Of a stretch of DNA of 64,000 nucleotides, positions 47,401 through 56,294 are shown one piece after another. Every line of letters begins with the position of its first letter. Position 1 is the stretch's first letter. This DNA is from Mytilisepta virgata (Eukaryota; Mollusca; Bivalvia; Mytilida; Mytilidae), in assembly GCA_028015205.1 (NCBI GenBank), contig CM051513.1, positions 48,302,841 to 48,366,840 on the forward strand. Direction: 5' to 3'. A program made the position numbers and the translations under genes. Under the pieces are notes generated by a model, which had not been told where the DNA came from, did not search any database, and saw nothing but the letters and a program-made list of their open reading frames with translations.

Positions 47401-50020
47401 TTTCGCCAATTTACGATTCATCAGTTGTGTTCGAGATCCAAGATGTTGAAAAACAACATAATACTCCAAAAAGCTGATGGTTAAATTCCAAAATTCAAAA
47501 TATGCTAAAAGGTGAAAGACCAAACAATATCAGGGCAGACCTCCACCGATTTGTGACTTCCACCGGATTGACTTTGTTGAACTTCACGACGGGTGCCGTA
47601 TAAGGAGCAGGAACTACTTACCCTTCCGGAGCACCTGGGTTCACTCCTGGTTTTTATAGTAGTTCGTTTTGTTCATTGTTTTTCTTTTAGTTTTCTGTGT
47701 TTATTTGTTGTGCTTTTGGTTGTTCATTTGTCTTCCCGTGGTTGTCTGTCTTGCTCATTAGGTATATTAGTCCTTTTTATGTAGGAGTGAGATACTTCTT
47801 AGTTTTCATAAAATTTAACAAAATTGTAACAGCAAACAAAGTGAGAAAAAGAATCAAAAATCGGTTATACTTGTGCGAAAGACACCCTTGGCGGAGCCTC
47901 GTTAGAGAACGATAAAATCTTACCCTCGGGTGTCTGAGATTTCCTTATCTCGCATTTGCACCGGTGTTAGCTATATAGATTCTTAATAAGCACACGAACC
48001 CCAATTTTTCTCTTTTAAATACAGAAGTCCATCACTACAAGGTTATTATACAAAATATATCAGAAGAAAATATTTTTCTACATGCATCCAAATTTACCAA
48101 ATGATGATCGGTATTCCTTATTTGGCAAACATTTGCATAAGTTCCTATATCGTTGTCTATCTTTTGTCGTTAATTAAGGATGATCGCTGGTCTAATAGGA
48201 AATAAATAGGATTTGAAATTGGGGTTTTAGTTTGAGAGAACATATGAATAGTAAAACAAATAAGCGAGAAAAAATATAGGTTCATGTGCTCATTTTAGAG
48301 CTACAAAGCTTTGAAAATTTGCAGGAAATAGGTTTTCTCTGGATTTTTCATTGTCTTTGCATTGGCAACTTTAGTCTCTCAAAAATGTATGAAAAAATGA
48401 AAAGGATTTCATAAAATTTTGTCATATACCATTTTAAGGTATATATGATTCAATTATAAAAGAAAAAATGGGGGTTCATGGGCAAAAAAAATTAATGTTT
48501 AAGAAATGGATAAAACCCGAGGATTCCGAAAATCTGACAAAAAGACCAAAACATGACCAGCGAGCATCCTTAAAAGTTTCTGAGTCATCGCTGACGTTTT
48601 TATTGAGAAATTTCAAAAGGAAAATGCACCAATAACAACTTGTGTTTTCATTGGTCATCCATAAAAGAGATTTATTTGATGTCGATGATAAGCGATATAA
48701 TATGAAATAGATAATTGTCTACAGTCAAACCTGGCTATAAAGGTCACCAAAACGCCATTTATATAGAGATTAATTATACCCCACGCAACGGGTTGCGGAG
48801 GGTATAATATTTTTGATCCGTCCGTCCGTCTGTCTGTCCGTCCGTCCGTCAGTCCTGTTTCTTGTCATCGCAACTCCTCTCAAACCACACTACAGAATTT
48901 CATGAAACATTTTTAGATAATAAGGACATACTATGTAGTTGTGCATATCGACAGAAAATTGCGATTCATTTTTTTTCTAGGAGTTATGCCCCTTTGAACT
49001 TATTTACTTTAATGTACTACTGTAACAGTTTGTCATCGCAACTCCTCTCAAACCACACAACAGAATTTCATGAAACCTTTTTAGATAATAAGGACATACT
49101 ACGTAGATGTGCATATCGACAGGAAATTGCGATTCAATTTTTTTCTAGGAGTTACGCCCCTTTGAACTTATTTACTTTAATGTACTACTGCAACAGTTTG
49201 TCATGGCAACTCCTCTCAAACCACACTACAGAATTTCATGAAACCTTTTTCAGATAATAAGGACATACTACGTAGATGTGCATATCGACAGGAAATTGCG
49301 ATTCAATTTTTTTTCCAGGAGTTACGCCCCTTTGAACTTATTTGCCTCACCATACTATTACTGTTGACTCCTCTCGCTTGGAATTTAAATTTCCCAACAT
49401 GCTGCCTTTCAAATTAGGATAAATATGTGAAGGTAAGCATTTGATTGTGTTCATTTTACTTGTGAAGTGAGATTTTGTTTCTCCAGTGACAATATGAAGA
49501 CGTGGAGTATGTGAGCGTGCTCACAAAGGTTCTTTAATTTTACATGATTTGTCCATGAACGGGAATTTTGCACTGTGTCCTTTATAGATGGTGATCTGAT
49601 ATATATAGAGGTGCCCTTAAATCAGCTTTGACTGTATTTGTATTTTCAATATTTTTCAGTTGCGGTTTTAAAGAAGAGCAAGGCTTAACAACGTGGTATT
49701 TTTGGAGCAATCTCATCTGCATATTGACGACTGTTACCATTGCTTTGATATACTTAGTCCTTTGGTGTTATGTGTTTTCAGAGAAGAAGAAAAATAACAC
49801 CGTTTTACAACAGGAATCAAGACTAAACACCCAGCGTCTTGCTTTAAAGCTTTCTTTATATGTAGCGGTATTCGCCATTCAGTTTGGTGGAAATGTTGTG
49901 GAGGGAATGTGGATATCTATAGGAAATCCACCAGAAATTATCCGCTTTACCGGGATTGTTATTTGTACTGCAGGGGGAGTGTTCAATGGACTGGTTTATC
50001 TTATCATTCAAAAAATTTGA
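34880..50020 (+). CDS. Seven-transmembrane receptor, 2 exons, 305 aa
   Basis: Exon 1 (34880-35436) and exon 2 (49660-50020) join in phase 2 with gtaagt and tttttcag borders. The N-terminus has five N-glycosylation sequons (N5, N10, N15, N20, N25). Hydrophobic segments lie at about 36-58, 72-96, 112-145, 160-178, 198-220, 245-270 and 278-302, giving seven helices. Cys115 at the start of helix 3 and Cys187 in the loop after helix 4 could form the usual disulfide. There is no DRY motif after helix 3, and helix 7 reads GGVFNGLVYLI, not NPxxY, so it is not a standard class A receptor. The C-tail is only a few residues long. The ligand is unknown. An unclassified molluscan orphan receptor is the best call. 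Confidence 0.82.
35443..35704. mobile_element. MITE family E in receptor intron 1
   Basis: The left end TTAAGGGAGCAACCATTTG and the right end, inverse, AGGGAGCAACTATTTAATTT enclose about 250 bp. The right TTAA is degraded (ctaatt). The left terminus also occurs at 21174-21200 next to a zinc-finger splice donor. Confidence 0.75.
36294..37398 (-). repeat. Tandem-core element, reversed, two ~490-bp units
   Basis: At the left is the hairpin end 'gaggctcccaggagcct' with 'cgctcacctgg'. At the right are (gac)n, 'ggacgccaagtgatgg' and 'ccaggtgagct'. 'aagggcaataactcctacat' occurs at about 36507 and 37007. Confidence 0.78.
37400..38765. other. Receptor intron 1, mostly unassigned
   Basis: About 37420-37780 is a two-unit repeat ('aagcttgttcatgatcaaaa' twice). 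The rest is AT-rich with no exon. Confidence 0.45.
38766..39154 (+). repeat. Retroposon 3' end with an (AATC)n tail
   Basis: A GC-richer, non-coding stretch ('ccctctggttgtgggtcgtc') ends in 'aatcaatcaatcaatcg', the short tandem tail typical of several LINE and SINE 3' ends. Confidence 0.45.
39839..40217. mobile_element. MITE family C, copy 2
   Basis: TTAA-GGATGTTCGCTGGTCATT and 'cagcgaatatcc'-TTAA bound a 371-bp core that follows copy 1. Confidence 0.78.
40778..41658. mobile_element. TIR element whose interior is an AGATATCT satellite array
   Basis: The ends TATGGCACGCCGTTTTTATA and the inverse of the right end TATGGCACGCCGTTGTTATA are about 27 bp long and flanked by ACTGTG on both sides (40772-40777 and 41659-41664). 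Almost everything between is made of 'taagatatctctataagtta'-like ~20-bp words, dozens of AGATATCT palindromes in both phases. There is no ORF. It resembles the microsatellite-bearing 'pearl' type elements known in bivalves, but here with a clear TIR and target duplication. Confidence 0.88.
41665..42853. other. Receptor intron 1, no feature seen
   Basis: Apart from a short (GT)n at 41661-41671 it is unremarkable AT-rich sequence. Confidence 0.4.
42854..43454. mobile_element. MITE family D, full copy
   Basis: TTAA-GGGAATACGATACA and TGTATCGTTTCCC-TTAA bound a 593-bp core. Confidence 0.82.
44331..45350 (+). repeat. Tandem-core element, ~162-bp units
   Basis: It starts 'gtgctcacctggctc' and 'cacttggcgtccgtcgtcc'. 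'agcagcaatggtcc'-type words occur about every 162 bp five times, with 'catccaagatggc'. It ends 'caggtgtgcgatacatgct' and a hairpin. Confidence 0.78.
45351..46853. other. Receptor intron 1, unassigned
   Basis: I see a duplicated ~60-bp block near 45390-45480 ('agaattaatatnctttgtgc' twice) and no exon. Confidence 0.4.
46854..46993. repeat. Long imperfect palindrome (63-bp arms)
   Basis: 'aattatggcac' pairs with 'gtgctataatt', 'atcatgtttt' with 'aaaacatgat', and 'gcaatattgccc' with 'gggcaatattgc' across a ~15-nt GC-rich loop. Confidence 0.85.
47480..47930 (+). repeat. Dispersed repeat typical of mussels
   Basis: 'cttacccttccggagcacct' followed by a T-rich stretch. From memory this word is very common in Mytilus sequence. 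Confidence 0.5.
48174..48573. mobile_element. MITE family C, copy 3 (opposite orientation to copy 1)
   Basis: TTAA-GGATGATCGCTGGTC and GACCAGCGAGCATCC-TTAA bound a 392-bp core that is close to the reverse complement of 2201-2591. Confidence 0.85.
48775..49360. repeat. 168-bp tandem repeat, 3 units
   Basis: A 'cgcaacgggttgcg' hairpin and (gtcc)n lead in. 'gtcatcgcaactcctctc' then starts at 48864, 49032 and 49200. Confidence 0.85.
49660..50020 (+). CDS. Receptor gene exon 2 (helices 5-7)
   Basis: The acceptor is aatatttttcag. The first residues YCGFKEEQGLTTWYFW carry the loop cysteine and lead into helix 5. The exon ends TGA at 50018-50020. Confidence 0.85.
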
Positions 50021-50216
50021 TAAGGCTTTTCATCCCCAGCTTTGATGCAAATATCCAAGGTTATTTGTAATTGGACTGTATTTCCGTTTGTCTTAGAAAA
50101 ACCGTGTGTACATTTAACCTTTTTTCGTACTTATGTCTGATTGTTTTACTTTTATGTCAGGAATTATATTTTCATCCTTTTCATATGATATTATACCTTT
50201 GTACGCATTGATGTTC

Positions 50217-50222
50217 AATAAA
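50217..50222 (+). terminator. Polyadenylation signal AATAAA of the receptor gene
   Basis: It is a canonical hexamer 197 nt after the stop. Confidence 0.55.
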
Positions 50223-50454
50223 CTATTGAAGATTGAAATTTGCATATCTAAAATGGTCAAGTTGCGTATTTGGTCTTATTTCCAAGCACAAGTACTGTGT
50301 ATATTGATTAAGATTTTATCAATTTTGACGTACTAGATTCCAAACAATCACAAAATTGAAATGGTTGTATGAACTCTTGAAAAAGGTTGTGTACGTCCTT
50401 TTCATCCGATAAGAAACATTTTAAAAGAGTTGCAATGTTGCAACAGGTTCATTT

Positions 50455-50548
50455 GTTGATCACGTGATTGTTCTTATGTTAAACACGTGATTGTTCATAT
50501 GTTGATCACGTGATTGTTCTTATGTTAATCACGCGATTGTTCATATCT
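50455..50548. repeat. 23-bp tandem repeat with an E-box in each unit
   Basis: CACGTG occurs at 50461, 50484 and 50507, and CACGCG at 50530, each followed by 'attgttc'. Confidence 0.88.
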
Positions 50549-50769
50549 AACAATTGAAATTTACTGAATGTGCGAAGTTGGATTTAGGATATAAATTACT
50601 TTTTCAATAATACACCTTATTATCTATTACGTTTCTCTCGTTGGCATTAATCACTTTTATCTAGTAATTAGATAAATATTGTTGAATTAATTCATTGCAA
50701 TGCACACCCGTATAAATACACTAACTAGGTTACAGAAGAAACAATATTTCATTACAGAATTTCTTTCAT

Positions 50770-50875
50770 GTTAAACTACCCGTCTGGGTAATCTCGGTGT
50801 AGTGTTCTCGCCTCGAGTGCGGAGGTCTCGGGTTTGATCACCAGTCGGCTCAAACCAAAGATATTTGCCCATTCC
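50770..50875 (+). repeat. tRNA-derived SINE-like fragment
   Basis: 'ggtgtagtgttctcgcctcg' (A-box-like) and 'tcgggtttgatcac' (B-box-like) are about 30 nt apart. No complete cloverleaf is expected. Confidence 0.55.
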
Positions 50876-51590
50876 AATAACTTTAAATAAAAATAGGTGT
50901 GACATATACATGATATATAATCTTCTACAGTCGAGACAGTTAAGGCTCGAGATTTGAAGGCTCAACTATCTAGACTGTAGGAATATGATAATCAAATGCT
51001 TACGATGTAAGATTCTGCTTCTCTTATTCTTTCAACAGTATTAAATTAGCAGAAATATTCATAATTCGCAATGAACCCCATATTGACCCTCTCACATCTT
51101 TCGTATGACGCAATATTTCTATACGTCACATTTGGAAACGGAAATTTTGGTGTATCCCACTATTGTTCCCCGTTGGTCAATCTAGACGACTGAATTTTTG
51201 GCCTTGGTGTAAGTTTTCGTTACGAAATGCCTTTATTATTTATAATCAGCAACCGAGAACAACAAATCACATGTGGATTATCAACTTTTCCTCTAATTGA
51301 TCGGGATGCCCTGAAAACAGGGAAATGATTACAGAAAATGGCATAACCTGTTTTATTGAAATCCCCCCAGAGGTATTTTCTAAAAGACCACGTTACAAAA
51401 GTAGCAATGACATGCAAATTCCATGTTTATTTTAGAAATAATAACAAAAAGATAAAAATATCAGTCCCACGAAAAAATAAAAATAGGCAGTGGACAATTT
51501 TATTAGTTACCGAAATTTCCCTAAATGTTTCGTTAAAAACCATTCAGAACGAAAGATATACGACGCGGACGAAGACGACGTGAGACAACA

Positions 51591-53020
51591 TATAGTTATA
51601 ACGAATATGACAATAAGCTTTGTACTAAATTCTCTGTTCAAACAGTCGAATGATCGACAACAAATGCATTCTGGTGGGTTACTTGATTTTGTTTGCAGAA
51701 TTTTGATTTCAACCGCTTTCTGAATTCCTCAATCCGAAATATGTATATAAACGGATCACATAATGGGTTCAGTAACAGAAGGATGTTCAATATGCGAATG
51801 TTATCAGATACTTGATCGTATGATTTCCCACTTATTAAAACATACAACCCATGTATTGTTCTTGGTAATGTTGAACAGACCGTAACAAAAACAATACAAC
51901 TTAATGTAAAGACATGTTTTCGCGTTCTCGCAGCTTCTTTTTTCTTCTTTAAAATTTGAATCTTCGATAATCCTTCAAAGACTGGTGTATTTGTATATTG
52001 TTTCACTATCCGAAAAATAACTGTAAAATGGCAGGTAACAATAAGACTGGTCATCATCACAATTGGTATGTCCACCCAAAGAAGAAATCGTTGCTGTATA
52101 CTATACCTTGGATCACATCCTGTTGGTATATCTTCTTTGTTCCAAAGCAAGAATCGCAATACTACGAGAAGGAGAACGTAACTGTATACATAATAGTGAT
52201 ACCTATTCCAACACTCAGATTGCTCGTTGCTATCATCAAAATACGATATTTCTGTCTAAAAGTGCTATTTAAACGTTCTATGCATATATACGTACATATT
52301 ATCAGGTTTTCTACAAACGTATATCGTAAAATATCAGCCGCGAGACACAATGTGAAGCTTTTTGGGCGAGTGAGCGTATAACCGGATGTTTTCCTGATAT
52401 ATTCGGGTCAACGTTGGGTCAAACATTATGACGTAGCTGATATATTCGGGTCAGCTCATATTAGGGTCGGGTCAACTCTTTACGACGTCACAGTGTCGAA
52501 ATACGGGAAATTCAGAAGGCCTCAGCAGGTCGATAAAGCCATAGGGAAATATATACGATAAAATGTTTGAAGCAGCGAAAACAAAATCGTGCCAGCCAGG
52601 AAATGTTTCCGGATCAAACACTGGTATTGCCACATATTATCCGCGTTCGTATTTAAAACCACTGTATGCCATATGTATTCAGCCAACATAATTATGTCAC
52701 TTATGCTGAGAAAAAGTGCCAAGGTCAAAAACCGACATTTCCAGAGACTTTTTGTCTGCGTCAATACTATTACTGAGCAGACATGTGCAATTACAAGAAA
52801 TGTACAAAAACGTACAACGAAAATCCAACGCATTATAAATTAAAGGAGATGCAACGCCTAAGAAAAGAATACCTCGAACTTTGCAATCTATACTGTAATA
52901 CCATTGAATCTGAAACAAATTTATATAAACTGTAAAAGCGATAACGTTATTTACAATCATACTGTATTGGTCTTTATAGTATGTTTTATACACCAGAGTG
53001 TCAGGATAGATAAGGGTACA
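51591..53020. repeat. Tandem duplication unit 1 (1430 bp)
   Basis: It is followed directly by unit 2, and I found no mismatch on comparing the two. A shared ACA occurs at both breakpoints (51588-51590, 53018-53020 and 54448-54450). Confidence 0.93.
51638..52833 (-). pseudogene. Rhodopsin-type GPCR, frame-broken, copy 1
   Basis: Three minus-strand frames cover one receptor. 52833-52522 holds helix 1 to helix 3 (CSVIVLTQTKS, then LFLSISD with the helix-2 Asp, then QCLIRKHFLAGTILFSLL). 52380-52162 holds a helix 3/4 segment with a DRY-like IERL. 52159-51638 holds the loop cysteine (PTGCDPRYS), helix 5, a Lys-rich third loop (LKKKKEAARTRK), helix 6 (SCIVFVTVCSTLPR) and helix 7 with NPLCDPFIY. No convincing GT/AG introns join the frames, so a pseudogene with two frameshifts is favoured over a three-exon gene. 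A small-ligand or peptide receptor of class A is the family. No ortholog is recognised. Confidence 0.65.
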
Positions 53021-54450
53021 TATAGTTATAACGAATATGACAATAAGCTTTGTACTAAATTCTCTGTTCAAACAGTCGAATGATCGACAACAAATGCATT
53101 CTGGTGGGTTACTTGATTTTGTTTGCAGAATTTTGATTTCAACCGCTTTCTGAATTCCTCAATCCGAAATATGTATATAAACGGATCACATAATGGGTTC
53201 AGTAACAGAAGGATGTTCAATATGCGAATGTTATCAGATACTTGATCGTATGATTTCCCACTTATTAAAACATACAACCCATGTATTGTTCTTGGTAATG
53301 TTGAACAGACCGTAACAAAAACAATACAACTTAATGTAAAGACATGTTTTCGCGTTCTCGCAGCTTCTTTTTTCTTCTTTAAAATTTGAATCTTCGATAA
53401 TCCTTCAAAGACTGGTGTATTTGTATATTGTTTCACTATCCGAAAAATAACTGTAAAATGGCAGGTAACAATAAGACTGGTCATCATCACAATTGGTATG
53501 TCCACCCAAAGAAGAAATCGTTGCTGTATACTATACCTTGGATCACATCCTGTTGGTATATCTTCTTTGTTCCAAAGCAAGAATCGCAATACTACGAGAA
53601 GGAGAACGTAACTGTATACATAATAGTGATACCTATTCCAACACTCAGATTGCTCGTTGCTATCATCAAAATACGATATTTCTGTCTAAAAGTGCTATTT
53701 AAACGTTCTATGCATATATACGTACATATTATCAGGTTTTCTACAAACGTATATCGTAAAATATCAGCCGCGAGACACAATGTGAAGCTTTTTGGGCGAG
53801 TGAGCGTATAACCGGATGTTTTCCTGATATATTCGGGTCAACGTTGGGTCAAACATTATGACGTAGCTGATATATTCGGGTCAGCTCATATTAGGGTCGG
53901 GTCAACTCTTTACGACGTCACAGTGTCGAAATACGGGAAATTCAGAAGGCCTCAGCAGGTCGATAAAGCCATAGGGAAATATATACGATAAAATGTTTGA
54001 AGCAGCGAAAACAAAATCGTGCCAGCCAGGAAATGTTTCCGGATCAAACACTGGTATTGCCACATATTATCCGCGTTCGTATTTAAAACCACTGTATGCC
54101 ATATGTATTCAGCCAACATAATTATGTCACTTATGCTGAGAAAAAGTGCCAAGGTCAAAAACCGACATTTCCAGAGACTTTTTGTCTGCGTCAATACTAT
54201 TACTGAGCAGACATGTGCAATTACAAGAAATGTACAAAAACGTACAACGAAAATCCAACGCATTATAAATTAAAGGAGATGCAACGCCTAAGAAAAGAAT
54301 ACCTCGAACTTTGCAATCTATACTGTAATACCATTGAATCTGAAACAAATTTATATAAACTGTAAAAGCGATAACGTTATTTACAATCATACTGTATTGG
54401 TCTTTATAGTATGTTTTATACACCAGAGTGTCAGGATAGATAAGGGTACA
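53021..54450. repeat. Tandem duplication unit 2 (1430 bp)
   Basis: It has the same sequence as unit 1, then diverges into 'ttgtgtaggtttgggtacc'. Confidence 0.93.
53068..54263 (-). pseudogene. Rhodopsin-type GPCR, frame-broken, copy 2
   Basis: It is identical in all three frames to copy 1, with the same breaks at the same places, so the damage predates the duplication or the duplication is an assembly artefact. Helix 7 DPFIY and the C-tail (RKRLKSKFCKQ) are intact. Confidence 0.65.
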
Positions 54451-55670
54451 TTGTGTAGGTTTGGGTACCAGTAAAGCAGGTTTATTCCCTGTACTGTTCA
54501 GTATCTGTACATAGTGAGACCATCCTGACTCTGTGTTGTGTTTATGTTTGTGTTTTGTTCTCTTTTATGCTAATGTTTGTCCGGGGTTCTGTTTGTTGGT
54601 GGCGTTGATTGACTGGTAAGTTATTGTTTACCTTTCCTGTTATCTATTTTGTTGTTTATTTGTGATAAAATGTTTGAAAATTGTCAAAATATTTTATTTA
54701 ATCCAAACATACAATTTTGTCAGTTTTTATTGTGCATTGCAACAAAACATATCCCCACAAGAACGCTTAATGCACAAATAAATATGCATGAATAGTGTTA
54801 AATGTAACAAAATAAAAAACAGAGAATAGTGAAAAAAATCGAAAGAAATGGACAGTATGAGGGAGAAGGATTAACTCGAATACCAAAGTTCTTTGCCTAT
54901 AATGCACATTTCTTGGATGGGCCTATCACATGTATCAGGTATCAAAACTTTAATTTGTAAAAAAAAAACCTGTCAGTTAAAATGAGCAGGGAGAAGGAAA
55001 TTTTACAGATGACTGTAACTTACGGCCCCCTCATCACATTTCGTAACCGAAAACGTATTTTTTGGTGATTTTAAGTTGAATTATGTCCTATAATATAAGA
55101 AATCCAGGAACCAGTAGCTTGTGCGTGTCCATCAAACCACCAGAGTGGTGAAAACATGTATACTTAACTTAAATTTTCTTACTACACGTGACATGAGCAA
55201 ATCTGCAGGTGTTTCATGAAAAAGCATAGGACGCTAACCTTACAGATGTACCGATACTTACATGTTGTACATTGATTTCCGATAAAGATCACATATATAT
55301 TTTTTTTCAAAGCAAATATTCAGTTTTCCTGTATATAAAACAATTAAAATGAAAAATGCAACGTTACTCTTTATTCTCTTATGATGGTGCGTTGTTATCT
55401 ATTTCTCGCGCGATGAATTATTTGTAATAACTAATTCCCCATCATATGATATGAACAAGCGTTACGAGAAATTCTTTTATTTGGTTGGCCTTGATCCACA
55501 CGTCGCTGATTTCTGATTGGTTGAAATCTGCGCGGTCATCGTTGAAAGCCACCGTTGCATAGCAACATTTGACGTCACAGGAAAATGAACGTTAAGATTT
55601 CCCGCGGGTCGGACGCCGAGTCACAAACAAACAAATATTCCTGAAGAATCATAAGAAAAATAGGTTTAAC
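54451..55670. other. Upstream of the GPCR copies, no gene seen
   Basis: AT-rich sequence with a promoter-like site cluster at 55511-55577, reported separately. Confidence 0.4.
55511..55577. promoter_or_regulatory. CCAAT / X-box / CRE cluster
   Basis: ATTGG at 55516, the RFX-type inverted repeat GTTGCATAGCAAC at 55554-55566 and a perfect CRE TGACGTCA at 55570-55577 lie within 62 bp. The combination is known from RFX/CREB/NF-Y enhanceosome promoters. It lies about 1.3 kb upstream of the minus-strand GPCR. Confidence 0.45.
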
Positions 55671-55672
55671 AA

Positions 55673-55801
55673 CTAGAAATTAGATACCGCTTGATCATGT
55701 TGATATCAATTTGGACTTACTAATAAACTCGCCAAAGGCTCATTTATTATTATATCCAAATTAAACAACTCGATTTGATATCAAGCGATATCTAATTCTC
55801 A
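55673..55801. repeat. Foldback element
   Basis: 'agaaattagataccgcttga' pairs with 'tcaagcgatatctaattct', and 'tatcaatttgga' with 'tccaaatt'. Confidence 0.78.
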
Positions 55802-56294
55802 CTCATTGTAAAACCTATAATTTTTATATGTATTTTGCCCCGTTCATTTATTGATTATATCATATATGTTTATGTACTGGAATTTTATTTGAAGGCGAGT
55901 ATGTGCTGTAATACAGAGTTATCGGACATGAAAATGACCGAAATATAGTTGAATTTGGGGTGTCTTATGAAACATGCAGATTCAACAAAAAACCTAAAAA
56001 ACGAGTTGGAAAATTGTACCTTTTTCGTTATATTTAATGATTAAATCATTGTATCCATTCAGGCAATAATTATTACATACCATATGTCAATTTCGATTCA
56101 AAACATTTTTGCCAAATGACTAAAAAAATATCATAAAAATAGTAACCAGCCAAAAAAATTAGTTAAAAAAGATAAAAGTCATTTACAAACCTTCTTGACG
56201 TTTTTCAAAATTCTGGAACATCTCAAACATTTTGTCAAAGTATACTTCTATCTTTCAATGACGATATATATATATACGATATATATATATATAT

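Noticed and set aside
51998..52381. Plus-strand ORF of 127 codons, also at 53428
   Set aside because: Antisense of the GPCR; it is duplicated only because the 1430-bp unit is.
52697..53071. 124-codon minus-strand ORF crossing the duplication joint
   Set aside because: Its first codons come from the neighbouring unit; it overlaps the GPCR helix 1-2 frame and has no receptor features of its own.
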